DNA of 38,950 nucleotides from an uncultured Myxococcales bacterium (GTDB lineage Bacteria > Myxococcota_A > UBA9042): the NCBI GenBank assembly GCA_903924465.1, contig CAIYBN010000100.1, forward strand, positions 1-38,950, written 5' to 3'. How positions within the stretch are numbered: the first letter of the stretch is position 1; every line of letters begins with the position of its first letter. A program made the position numbers and the translations under genes. The notes beneath the pieces are model-generated. The model had not been told where the DNA came from. It was given only the letters and a program-made list of their open reading frames with translations, and ran no database searches. Below are positions 22,794-31,924 of this stretch, piece after piece.

Positions 22794-25427
22794 TCAGCGG
22801 GGATCCGGTGCTTCCACTTCCAGCGCAGCCGCTGGCAAGCAGCCCTGTCGGCCATTGGGCAGGCGCACTTCCACGCGACCATCCGCCATTTCAGCCAACT
22901 TGCGCACTTCCAGGCCTTCAGGCAGACCAAGATCGTCCGCGTCCGATTGTCCTTGGCAGGCAACCAGTTGGGCGTCTTCCTCAATGACTACGGCTTGCAC
23001 GAGCGCCGCGCGCTCCTCGTCCGCCCACAGCAGCATCGTGAGTGCCACGAGATGCACAGCAAGCAGGGCAACGATCGCAACGCGCCACGCGTTCGCCTGC
23101 CCGGGCAGGCGCCGCCCCAGCAGTCGGGACGCCAGCAGACCTGCGCCCAGCAATCCGGCCAGCAGGGCCACCACGCCGAGGAGAGTCCGCGGGGTCGACT
23201 GCGCGAACATCACGTCGAGCGATGCGGACTCATCAAACACGTGCAAGGTCGTGTGATGCCGGCGCGCCCGGTCGGTGAGTTCCGCGCGCGTGGCTTGCAG
23301 GTTGTGCTGGATATCCAGCTTCAGCGTCGCATCCGGTTGCAGCTGCAGTGCGACCTGATACTGCGCGACCGCCCGACCCAACTCACCGAGTTGGACAAGC
23401 GTATTGCCCAAGTTGTAATGCACCGCCGCAGCTGGCAGGCCGTGAGCCAGCAGCGATCCATACCGCTCCTTGGCCTGCGCATAGTCGTGGTGGGCATAAG
23501 CCTGATTTCCAGCAACAAACGTCGCATCGAGCGTCGCGGCATGACCGATGCCTGGCGCAAGAGCCGTGGCCGTCAGTGCCAGCAGCAGCGCCGCAACTTT
23601 GGTTGGCGTCACATACGGCAGACGCAACAGTGCGGAATCCGTGTTCGCCAGATGCTGAATCAGCCGCTCCGTCGTCTGGCTCAAGTCGCTTTGCCGATCG
23701 CCCGCCGGTGCGAAACGCCCAAAGTCGCAGTGTTGCAAATCAGCGGCGAGCTGGCGCGCGACTTCCTGCGTCACACCCCGGCGTTGCAACTCGTCCACGA
23801 CGCTCGGCTCGGTCAGACCGCCGATCTCCAACTGTGCGACTTTGCGCAGGTACTCCGCTACGATGTGCCGGGCTTGAGCATACCCTTGACCCGGCTCGGC
23901 GCTCGCCGTGATGCGCAACTGAGCCTGCGCTTCCGGCAAGGCCGCGCGCCGTTGCCGCTCCGGGGCCTCGCGCGCCTTGCGCCGCCGCACCGCCCAGACG
24001 ACCAGCGACGCACCGATGATCAGCCAAGGCAGGGCGAGCAGCCAACGGAATGGGCGCGATTGCGTCCACGGTTGCCGATCCCCGGCCGCCAGTTTGGCTT
24101 CGGCTGCATTGGCACGCAGACCGTCCTTCGCGTGCACCGCTGGCAGCGAACCGGTCGACGCGTCCTCATCCGATCCCGCGGTCGCCGCGATCGCCATCGG
24201 TTGTCCATGCACTTCCAACTCAAATGGGCCAACGGTTTGGGCGTCGAAGCGCTCCTGGAACGGGTCGAACGACGCCCACGCAATGGCCGGCAGCTGCACA
24301 TGCCCGGGGCGGTCAAAGCTCAACATCCATTGCCAAGTGCGCATTCCTCGCAGGCCATTGGCGTCATGCGAAACGCCCTCATCGTCGCGCTTGGTCACAA
24401 TTTCCGCGGTCATGCCATCCAGCTGCGGCAGCACCAGCGGTCGCAGACCCAGCAAGTTGCCGTCGCCGCTCACGGTCACGGTGAGCAGCAGCCGTTCGCC
24501 GGTCTGGACATCCAAGGTCCCGGCGCGTTGCGCACCCTTGCTGTCCGAGGATTGCAGCGTTGCGGCCATATGTAACCGTCCGACGTTGCCGTCGACAAAA
24601 CCAACCGGTCGGCCCGCGGTTGGAACCGGCCGGACCTGCAGTTCGATGATCGGCGCGTTGATCTTCGGCGCCCGCGCATCCAGCGTCTCGATGCGGTAAC
24701 GCGGACCTTCCAAACGCAGGGGCCCGGGGACGGCCGCTACCAGCAAGTCGCGGTGCGTCGTTTGCCGCTGGTACGGCTGGCCGGCAAGCATGATGGTCTC
24801 AGCCCGCGCCATCGCATCGTCGTGCAGGCTCTCCGGCTCCAGCTTGCCGTACTTCGGGTCTGCCAGCGGCCGAATCCCCGCCACGGATCGCTGTCGCGAC
24901 CAGTACAGCGCATAGGACACGACAAACGGCTGGCCGACGTAGGGCTGGTTGGTCGACAGGGTCGGATGCACAAAAAACGGCGTGCCAATGTAGGAATTCA
25001 GGTCCGTCGCGCGCTCCGGCGGCAGGACCACCTCCGCGACTTGCGGCGCCACGACTTCCACCGCCACCGCATCCGATTTCGCGACCACATCGCTGCCATC
25101 CAGCAGCAACACCGGGCCAAACTTGAACTTGCCAGGCCGCGACGGCGTCGCCAGATACATCAACGTTTCGGTCCGTTGCATCGAACCGCCGATCACGCTG
25201 AGCTGCTGCTGTTGGCCCGTTCGGCGGACATCCCAGCCTTCCAGCGCGGGCTCCGTCACTTCGTCAAAACTGCCGCTGGCGCGCACCGTGATGCGTAGTT
25301 CGTCCTCCATCGTCAGCGTCGCGGAATTGACTTCCAGCGTCACGCGCGCGGCCGCCCACGCAGCCGTCGGCAACGCGGTCAGGAGTAGCGCCATCGCGGC
25401 GCGGACAAGCGGACGGCTCACGCTCAC
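22794..25427 (-). CDS. BatD-BatE fusion protein
   Basis: 877 residues from a GTG three bases after the previous stop. Residues 1-25 are a signal peptide. ~27-430 is the BatD (oxygen-tolerance) beta-rich ectodomain (VTLEVNSATLTMEDELRITV, FKFGPVLL, WSRQRSVAGI). A helix follows at ~443-463 (LLALPWLIIGASLVVWAV), then a cytosolic DUF4381-like helical region. From ~600 a second signal-like helix (VAALLLALTATALAPGIGHA) leads into a BatE part: TPR (AVHYNLGNTLVQLGELGRAV), two helices, and an SH3-like tail (LEVRKLAEMADGRVEVRLPN). BatD and BatE are usually separate genes. Last gene of the Bat operon; it probably forms an envelope complex with the VWA proteins. Confidence 0.85.
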   Translation of the reverse strand: MSVSRPLVRAAMALLLTALPTAAWAAARVTLEVNSATLTMEDELRITVRASGSFDEVTEPALEGWDVRRTGQQQQLSVIGGSMQRTETLMYLATPSRPGKFKFGPVLLLDGSDVVAKSDAVAVEVVAPQVAEVVLPPERATDLNSYIGTPFFVHPTLSTNQPYVGQPFVVSYALYWSRQRSVAGIRPLADPKYGKLEPESLHDDAMARAETIMLAGQPYQRQTTHRDLLVAAVPGPLRLEGPRYRIETLDARAPKINAPIIELQVRPVPTAGRPVGFVDGNVGRLHMAATLQSSDSKGAQRAGTLDVQTGERLLLTVTVSGDGNLLGLRPLVLPQLDGMTAEIVTKRDDEGVSHDANGLRGMRTWQWMLSFDRPGHVQLPAIAWASFDPFQERFDAQTVGPFELEVHGQPMAIAATAGSDEDASTGSLPAVHAKDGLRANAAEAKLAAGDRQPWTQSRPFRWLLALPWLIIGASLVVWAVRRRKAREAPERQRRAALPEAQAQLRITASAEPGQGYAQARHIVAEYLRKVAQLEIGGLTEPSVVDELQRRGVTQEVARQLAADLQHCDFGRFAPAGDRQSDLSQTTERLIQHLANTDSALLRLPYVTPTKVAALLLALTATALAPGIGHAATLDATFVAGNQAYAHHDYAQAKERYGSLLAHGLPAAAVHYNLGNTLVQLGELGRAVAQYQVALQLQPDATLKLDIQHNLQATRAELTDRARRHHTTLHVFDESASLDVMFAQSTPRTLLGVVALLAGLLGAGLLASRLLGRRLPGQANAWRVAIVALLAVHLVALTMLLWADEERAALVQAVVIEEDAQLVACQGQSDADDLGLPEGLEVRKLAEMADGRVEVRLPNGRQGCLPAAALEVEAPDPR

Positions 25428-25430
25428 GGC

Positions 25431-28400
25431 CTACCAATCCTTCGTCGGCGTCTGATTCTTGAATGGCGACTTGCGCATCGCTTCCTCCGCCTCCAGGTTG
25501 GTCGGATTGTGGTCCGCTCGCTGCATTTGCTGCTGCAACTGCTGCTGGTCCGGCGGCGGCTCCTTTTCTTCCTCGTCCTTCTTCTCCTGGTCTTTCTTCT
25601 CCTTGTCCTTTTCGTCCTGCTTGTCCTTTTCGTCCTGTTCCTGCTGCTGTTGATCCTTCTTGTCAGACGGCGGCGGCGGTTCCTGGATCTGCAGTACGTA
25701 GAAATTCTCCACGTCCTTGTCCGCCCAAGCGCGCAGCTTGATGACGCGGTCCTTCTTGTCGCCCTTGACCGCCACCCCCGTCACCGCGGTTCGGCCTTGG
25801 CGCGCCGCGGGCGAATCGTCGATTGGCGCCAATGACTTCTTGCCGCCCGCACCCTGGCGCTCGCCTTTGGCCAGACTTGTCTTGCCGGATTCGTCAAAGA
25901 CTTCCAGTTCCACCGGGCCGTGCGACAAGTCGTAGCGCGCGCTAATCTGCAGGTTCTGTGCGGCCTTTTGGTCGATCGCCAGCCAGTCCTGATCGCCTTT
26001 GCAAATCCGCATCAGCTTCTCGCCGTCCATCTCCAGCTTCTTGGCCGTCGCAGCGCTGTCATTCGGCTCAAACTCGTCGTTGCCGGCTGGGCAGGGTGGC
26101 AAAATGCGCAGTTTCAGGGTGTACGGCAGATCCAGCAGCGCGGCGCGTTGGTCCACGACTGGCGTAGGCAAGTTGGCAGGCAGGATCACGTGCGAAATCA
26201 ATGCCGGAGGCGGTTGCGGCGCTTGCTGTGGCTGCCCCGGCATCTGCGGTGCGCCCGGCTGACCCGGCTGCATCGGCACCGCGCGAATCCCCGGATGCGT
26301 ACCTGGCGGAGGCGGCAGCGCTGGTCCCGGCGGCGGCTGTGGGGCTTGGCCAACCTGCACCGAACCCGGCGGCAAGCTTGGCAGCGGAAATTTCGGCGGA
26401 GCGACGCCACCACCGGTCACCCGCACCCGGTACGTTCCCGGCGGTGGCGCCAGCACCGCGGCGGTCCGCGACACCGTTTCGCCACTCGGCCCGCCGATCG
26501 CCCGCCCCCACACTTGGCCTTTGTCGTCCCATACTTCCACGGTCAAGGCGCCCGCGAGATCCGCCGCGTCTGGCAGTTCCTTGACGTCGGCGGTCAGGTC
26601 CACGAACAGGCTCTCGCCGGCCTTCAGTTCCACCGCATACCAGTCGTCGTCCCCCGGGCACAGCTGCAGGTTCTCCAGCGGCGCTTGCAGCGACTCAGCC
26701 GACAGCGGGTTGCTCTGCACCGCCTGGTCGTTGTCCTCGTACGGGTCATCGCGGAGTTGGCAAGGCGGCAGCACGGCGACTTCCGCCTCGTAGTCCGCTT
26801 CCGTGTCCAGCCCGCCGCGCACCTGCAGGACGTAGCGCCCGGCCACCAGCGCGCGCGCCAGCCGAACGGCCTGGCCATCCTGACTCTTGCGGCTCACCGC
26901 CACCGGCTGGCCATCTGGCCCCAGCACAGTCAGCACCACCGAATCCGCGCCGGTGTCGACCTTGGTCTTCGCCTTGACCATCAGCCCTTGGCCTGGCTGC
27001 AAGTCCACCGCGAAATCATCGTCGTTCAGCGGGCAGAGGCGCCCCTTGAGCGGCTCACCCACCGTGATGACCCGTGCCGTTGCGAACGTGTCGTTGGGTT
27101 CGTAGTGATCCTCGATGCGCGCACACGCCGGCAGCAGCTTCAGGGTCAAATCGTAGGTCGCCTCCACTTCAGCGATGTTGCGCACATCGACCAGTACCGG
27201 CGTTGGCTTGTCCACTTTGCCCAGATCCACGGCGTCCAGCGCTGGCTGGCCATCCGCCGCGCCGCGCAGCACCGTCTTGCCGTCGGGGCCCATCAGCCAG
27301 ACACCCAACTTCGCGGGCGTCGCGCCGCCTTGTGGGTCATCCGGTTCCGCCGCCGGGCTCGAATCCGTCTTGGTCTTGGCCGTCGCGCTGAACCGGTCGC
27401 CCGGCTGCAAGTCCACGCGGAAAAAGTCGCGATCCTCTGGGCACGCCCGCAGATCCAGCGTTTGTTCGCGCTCGTCCGGGGCAAACGTCAACGGCGCGGC
27501 TTGCTCCGGCGTGTCGTTGGGCTCGTTGGTCTTGTCGCGCGACCGGCACGGCGGAAACGCGGACAGACGCGCCAATTCCAGGTTGCGCCGCGTGTCCGTG
27601 CGCGTGTGGTCCAGCAGCAACGCCATCTCCAGCGACTTCACCGCCTCGCGGAAATGCGGCAGCGGGTCTTCGGTCGGCTCCGGCGTTGCTTCCGGTTTGT
27701 CCTCCTGCGCGTCCTTTTTCACCGGCTTCGGCGCGGGCTTGTCGAGCGACAGGCCCCACTGCAACTGCGTCGTGCCCAGCGCGTAGTGAATGTCGGCCTC
27801 CAGGGCCGCATCGCGCTCCTTGATCGCGCCCAGCGCCCGCGACAAGCTCGTCACCGCTTCCTGCCGCGCCCCCAGCGTCGCTTGTGCCAGGCCCAGGCCG
27901 TACCAAAGCAGCGCGTGCTCCGGCCGGGTCGCTTGCGCCGTTTGGAACGCCTTCACCGCTTCGGCCGCCTTGTTCTCCGCCAGCTTCTCGGTCCCTTCGC
28001 GCACATCCGGATTCTGGCGTTCCAGCCACGACGGCAGCGCGTGCGCCTGCATGGGCAACGCCAGCGCCAGCAGCGCGAGTGCGGGAGCAAGCTTGCGCGC
28101 GCGCTTGCGGGTCCCCAGCAGCCATTCCACCAGCAGGAGCAGCAGCGCGGGTCCGAGCAGGTACTGAAAGCGATCCTCGCCCAGCTGTTGAAATTGCGCT
28201 TGATATTCAGCCTTTTCCAAAGCGTCGAGGCTCTGAAAAACCTGCGCGGCGATGGATTGCCGGTCGTAGTGGAACGACTTGCCCCCTGTCGCCGTGGCGA
28301 TCTTGTCCAGCAGGTCCATGTTCAGCGCCGAGAAGATCAGGTTGCCCTGTTCATCCTTCTGCGACCCCGACGACGTTCCGTCCGGAGCGAGAATGGGCAC

Positions 28401-29159
28401 AGGATTGCCGGACGCAGTCCCGACGCCAACCGTGAAGATGCGCACGCCTTTCTCCGCCGCCTTCTGGGCCGCCTCGATCGCCGCGCCTTCATGGTCCTCG
28501 CCGTCGCTGAACAGCACGATCGCCTTGTTCTTGGAACCGCGAAACTGTGGCATCAGGTTGTCGCGCGATTCCGCCTCAGCCTTCTCCGTGTCGCCGGTCA
28601 GCGTTTCCACGGCCAAGCCAATCGCCCGACCAATGTTCGTGCCACCGACAGGCAGATCCTCAGGTTTCAGATCAGCCATGTACATCCGGATCACGTCGTG
28701 GTCCGCGGTCAGCGGGCACTGCACAAAGGCGATGCCGGCAAACGGAATCAGCGCCACGCGCCCGCCCGCGAGCTTGTCCAGCAGCGCGGAAATCTCCAGC
28801 ACCGTGCCCTGCAGGCGATTGGGCACGACATCCTTCACCAGCATCGATTTGGACGCGTCCACGACCACCGCGATGTCGATGCCGGCATTGCTCACTTCCG
28901 TCTCGCGCAAGCCGTACCGGGGCCGCGCGGCCGCCAGCACCAGGAGGATCGCCGCCAGCGTCCACAGCACGATGCGCGCCACGGAGCGCTGCGGCGACCA
29001 ACTCGCCGCCAATCGCGCCATCATCGGCACAGACAGCAATTGTTGCAGGACCTTGCGCGTGGAAACGTGCTGCACCACCGCCCAAGCCGCAAGCAGCAGC
29101 ACGGGCACGAGCAGCCACAGCAACTGGGGATTGGCAAGGGTGAAGGTATCGGACATCAT
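25431..29159 (-). CDS. BatB-BatC fusion: VWA, TPR and four PPC-like domains
   Basis: 1242 residues. Helices at ~11-30 and ~62-78 precede a VWA domain with MIDAS motif DASKS (Asp101) and FSDGEDHEG; a third helix lies at ~333-349 and a further signal-like one at ~357-374. TPR repeats span ~385-535. Then come four PPC-like beta domains, each opening with a Cys and EPND-type motif (PPC...NEPND ~537, PAC...YEPND ~678, PPC...YEDND ~799, PPC...FEPND ~1022) and carrying a second Cys before an acidic D-x-D-W/F segment. Domains three and four are separated by a Pro-rich linker. A Lys/Glu/Gln-rich tail ends TKDW, as in BatC. PPC insertions are unusual for Bat proteins. It lies 27 bp after batA. Confidence 0.88.
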   Translation of the reverse strand: MMSDTFTLANPQLLWLLVPVLLLAAWAVVQHVSTRKVLQQLLSVPMMARLAASWSPQRSVARIVLWTLAAILLVLAAARPRYGLRETEVSNAGIDIAVVVDASKSMLVKDVVPNRLQGTVLEISALLDKLAGGRVALIPFAGIAFVQCPLTADHDVIRMYMADLKPEDLPVGGTNIGRAIGLAVETLTGDTEKAEAESRDNLMPQFRGSKNKAIVLFSDGEDHEGAAIEAAQKAAEKGVRIFTVGVGTASGNPVPILAPDGTSSGSQKDEQGNLIFSALNMDLLDKIATATGGKSFHYDRQSIAAQVFQSLDALEKAEYQAQFQQLGEDRFQYLLGPALLLLLVEWLLGTRKRARKLAPALALLALALPMQAHALPSWLERQNPDVREGTEKLAENKAAEAVKAFQTAQATRPEHALLWYGLGLAQATLGARQEAVTSLSRALGAIKERDAALEADIHYALGTTQLQWGLSLDKPAPKPVKKDAQEDKPEATPEPTEDPLPHFREAVKSLEMALLLDHTRTDTRRNLELARLSAFPPCRSRDKTNEPNDTPEQAAPLTFAPDEREQTLDLRACPEDRDFFRVDLQPGDRFSATAKTKTDSSPAAEPDDPQGGATPAKLGVWLMGPDGKTVLRGAADGQPALDAVDLGKVDKPTPVLVDVRNIAEVEATYDLTLKLLPACARIEDHYEPNDTFATARVITVGEPLKGRLCPLNDDDFAVDLQPGQGLMVKAKTKVDTGADSVVLTVLGPDGQPVAVSRKSQDGQAVRLARALVAGRYVLQVRGGLDTEADYEAEVAVLPPCQLRDDPYEDNDQAVQSNPLSAESLQAPLENLQLCPGDDDWYAVELKAGESLFVDLTADVKELPDAADLAGALTVEVWDDKGQVWGRAIGGPSGETVSRTAAVLAPPPGTYRVRVTGGGVAPPKFPLPSLPPGSVQVGQAPQPPPGPALPPPPGTHPGIRAVPMQPGQPGAPQMPGQPQQAPQPPPALISHVILPANLPTPVVDQRAALLDLPYTLKLRILPPCPAGNDEFEPNDSAATAKKLEMDGEKLMRICKGDQDWLAIDQKAAQNLQISARYDLSHGPVELEVFDESGKTSLAKGERQGAGGKKSLAPIDDSPAARQGRTAVTGVAVKGDKKDRVIKLRAWADKDVENFYVLQIQEPPPPSDKKDQQQQEQDEKDKQDEKDKEKKDQEKKDEEEKEPPPDQQQLQQQMQRADHNPTNLEAEEAMRKSPFKNQTPTKDW

Positions 29160-29186
29160 CGCAAAGTTTCCACAATCGTTGAAGGT

Positions 29187-30326
29187 TCAGTCAGGAATCG
29201 TCCGCAGCCACGTGCGCCGGAGCAGCACTTCCACCGCCAGCATCGACAGGCCAACCAGCAGCCACGGCCAGAACAGTTCCCGCCGGTGCGTCCGCACTTT
29301 CGTCTTGAACGTCGTCTTTTCCAAATCCTTGAAGTCGTTGGCAAATTTCTTGGCGTCATAGCTGTCGTAGAAGCTGCCGCCGGTCAGCTTGGCAATCTGC
29401 GCCAGCAGCTCCGGATCGGTCGGGAACGGCCGCTCCGGGCGCTGGTACACGTTGTGGCCAAAACGGTCGACAATCGGCATCCCGCGCATCGGGTCATACG
29501 CCGGCAGCCGCGTTTCCTTGCCCGAACCGACCTGGAACGTGAAGATTTTCACGCGGTCCTTTTCCGGCAGCGAAGCCACATATTTCGGCACCGTCAGCGG
29601 GTCCAGCTTGCCGCCTTCCTGCTTGCCGTCGGTGATCAGAATCAGCATGCGCGACCGCGATTTGCTCTTGCTCTTGTTCTTGTCCAGCGACGTGTCGAGG
29701 CGCATCCACGCGCGGTTCAGCGCATCGCCAATTGCCGTGCCGCCGCCGTTGATCGTGCAGTCGTTGTGGCAGTTGACCCGATCGGCTTGGCTGCGGCGGC
29801 CATCGTCCAGCACCAACTGGTCGAGCGCGTTCAACAGGCGGATGTAGTCGAGCGTCGGCGGAAAGCGCAGGTAGGCCTCCGAGCCGAAGATCACCAAGCC
29901 GATGCGATCCGATTTGCGGCCGCGAATGAAGTCCTTGAGAATCTTGCGCGCCGCTTCAAAGCGGTTGTCCGGCTCGCGGCCATCGTCGTGCAGCTTCTGG
30001 ATGTTCTCGTCGGACATGTCGATGGCGTTCATCGAGCCCGAGAGATCCAGGGCGATCATGATGTCGAGGCCTTCCGCGCTCAGCTCCTCGGTATCGACCT
30101 GCTGGGGCCGGGCCAGCGCCACGACCAGCAGGCACAACGCCACGCCGCGCAGCCAGTCGGGCAGGGCGTGCAACCGGGTGCGCAGGGTCGGTTTGACTTG
30201 CTTGAGGATCGCGACGCTGGACACCTCCACCGTCGCAGGCCGCGCGCGCGTGCGGGCCCATGCCGCTCCCGCGACGAGCAGCAGCGCCAAGAGAAACCAG
30301 GGATGTTCAAAGCTCCACGTGTTCAT
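29187..30326 (-). CDS. batA: BatA-type VWA membrane protein
   Basis: 379 residues from ATG 30326, which overlaps the previous stop as ATGA. Two N-terminal helices (~11-25 and ~58-72) precede a VWA domain with a complete MIDAS motif DLSGS (Asp94, Ser96, Ser98), GLVIFGSEAYLRFP and ILITDGKQEGG. The last helix, ~350-370 (FWPWLLVGLSMLAVEVLL), gives the BatA/BatB topology of the VWA domain between membrane segments. VWA domains bind partners through a metal ion; MoxR ATPases are thought to remodel them. An insertion with CHNDC lies between strands. Confidence 0.9.
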   Translation of the reverse strand: MNTWSFEHPWFLLALLLVAGAAWARTRARPATVEVSSVAILKQVKPTLRTRLHALPDWLRGVALCLLVVALARPQQVDTEELSAEGLDIMIALDLSGSMNAIDMSDENIQKLHDDGREPDNRFEAARKILKDFIRGRKSDRIGLVIFGSEAYLRFPPTLDYIRLLNALDQLVLDDGRRSQADRVNCHNDCTINGGGTAIGDALNRAWMRLDTSLDKNKSKSKSRSRMLILITDGKQEGGKLDPLTVPKYVASLPEKDRVKIFTFQVGSGKETRLPAYDPMRGMPIVDRFGHNVYQRPERPFPTDPELLAQIAKLTGGSFYDSYDAKKFANDFKDLEKTTFKTKVRTHRRELFWPWLLVGLSMLAVEVLLRRTWLRTIPD

Positions 30327-31924
30327 GCCGGGCGGCCTCCCAGCACCAGCGGCGCAAACAGCAGGATCGCCGCGATGGCGATCGCGACCACTGCGGGCCA
30401 CCAAGCCAGCTTGCCGCGCCGTATGCCGTGGCGACCGTCAATCACCCGCGTACCCGCCCACTGGTCGCCAAAGCGTCGCTGTTCAGGCAGCGCGAGCGCG
30501 GTCCAGATTTCCGCGACAAAGCCAGCACCCGGGACCGCCAGAAGCAGGTTGCGCTTGAGCTTCGCGCCCCAACTCGCCATTTTGGCGATGAGAATCGACT
30601 CATCTTCCGGCGGTGCGTCGTCGTTCCACGCGCGGCGGCCGTCGTGGCTCTCGACCTCGAACGCGGCGATCTCCAGCCCGGTCATGGCCTTGCCGGGTGA
30701 CGAACCACCCACCGCGTCGCGCAACGCCAGCCAGACGAACCACAGCGCGTATGCCGCGTCAAACAGCCCCTGACGCCCGGTCCGAATCGCCAGGAACGCC
30801 AAGCCCGCGGTCGCGACCGACCCGCCGAGCACATCGAACGCCAAGGCCCGCACGCGCAGCGCGGTCGGCGCCATGACCTGCAACCGCAGCTTTTTCTGCA
30901 AGGCCAAGCGAGCCGTCTCAGCCGCGCGCAGCAATTCCAGTTCCTGCGCGGTCTGCATCGTCTTCTGGACGACTTCCTGGACGAACAGATGCAGCTCCGC
31001 CAGTTCCTCCGGCGTTGCCGGCAGGCCGGCGAATTTCACGAGATCGGAGGTGTCCGCGAATCGCTGGATGTCGTCCAAGCGCACCTGCTTGAGATCCAGC
31101 GCCTTGACGCGCTCCAGCAACTCCGTACTCGTCATGTCCAGGGCGTAGAAGCGAAACCGTCCACCGAGATACTCGCGCAAGATTTCCGACAATTCAGCGA
31201 CGACGACCCGCGGCGTTTCATTGCCCAGCCGCCCGGAGCGCTCCAGATCTGTCAGGCGACCCAGCGCGACGATATGCGGCGCGACGGTCGCCCTGGGCCG
31301 CAGCAATGCCGCGCGATTCTTGTAGATCTTCAGACCGAGAAAGGTCAGGCCACCCGACAACATCATCATCGCCAGAATCAGCAGGCCGATTTCCAGAGGG
31401 ACATTCTCTTCCACCAGCGGTCGTGGCTTCGGCAGCGGCGACGGCGCCACGTTGTTGTCCGCGGCAAACTGGCTCTTCACGACGATCTTCACGGACGGAA
31501 TCGTCACGCTGCCGCTCTCGCCGGCTCCACCGCCCGCCGTCACCAGATGGAAGGGCACTTCGATCGGCGGCGTCCGGAGTAGGCCAGCGCGTACGACCAG
31601 CAATGGCACGTGGAACGTTTCGACCACCTGACCGTTGGCCTCCTGGCGCTCGGACTTGCCCGGATTGGCCGGATCGGCCAGCAGCGGCCGGAGGTTGGGC
31701 CGCGCCGGAAAAAACACGCGGTAGGTGTTCGGGTAGCGCAAGGTCACCGTGAGCTCGATTTGGTCGCCGAACGTCGGAGTCGTCGAGGACAGCTTGGCTT
31801 CCACGTGCACGGCGCCCGCGAGCGCGGCCGTGTCGCTCGCAGCTGCGGGCAAGGCGGCGGGCGCGTCGGCCCAAACGGGCGTCGCACTGACAAAAATGAG
31901 CAGGATGAGGAGGTTTCGTATCAC
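30323..31924 (-). CDS. BatD/DUF4381-like protein fused to an RDD domain
   Basis: 533 residues. A signal peptide (MIRNLLILLIFVSATPVWA) is followed by a beta-sandwich like the BatD ectodomain (VHVEAKLSSTTPTFGDQIEL, YPNTYRVFFPARPNL). A helix occupies ~180-203 (EIGLLILAMMMLSGGLTFLG), then a helical cytosolic region with REYLGGRFRFYALDMTS and FADTSDLVKFAG, as in DUF4381-type Bat partners. From ~360 to the end there is an RDD-type membrane domain: RVRALAFDVLGG, then SSPGKAMTGLEI and two terminal helices. RDD domains are small multi-helix domains of unclear function. It overlaps both neighbours by ATGA. Confidence 0.75.
   Translation of the reverse strand: MIRNLLILLIFVSATPVWADAPAALPAAASDTAALAGAVHVEAKLSSTTPTFGDQIELTVTLRYPNTYRVFFPARPNLRPLLADPANPGKSERQEANGQVVETFHVPLLVVRAGLLRTPPIEVPFHLVTAGGGAGESGSVTIPSVKIVVKSQFAADNNVAPSPLPKPRPLVEENVPLEIGLLILAMMMLSGGLTFLGLKIYKNRAALLRPRATVAPHIVALGRLTDLERSGRLGNETPRVVVAELSEILREYLGGRFRFYALDMTSTELLERVKALDLKQVRLDDIQRFADTSDLVKFAGLPATPEELAELHLFVQEVVQKTMQTAQELELLRAAETARLALQKKLRLQVMAPTALRVRALAFDVLGGSVATAGLAFLAIRTGRQGLFDAAYALWFVWLALRDAVGGSSPGKAMTGLEIAAFEVESHDGRRAWNDDAPPEDESILIAKMASWGAKLKRNLLLAVPGAGFVAEIWTALALPEQRRFGDQWAGTRVIDGRHGIRRGKLAWWPAVVAIAIAAILLFAPLVLGGRPA

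Noticed and set aside
25560..25680. Pyrimidine-rich low-complexity tract as a DNA repeat element
   Set aside because: It is simply the coding sequence of the Lys/Glu/Gln/Asp-rich tail of the BatB-BatC protein read on the opposite strand.
25920..30773. A frame of over 1,600 codons open on the plus strand, antisense to the Bat genes
   Set aside because: Its translation is Arg/His/Gln-rich with no domain, while the minus strand codes clear VWA, TPR and PPC proteins. Long antisense frames are normal in GC-rich genes.
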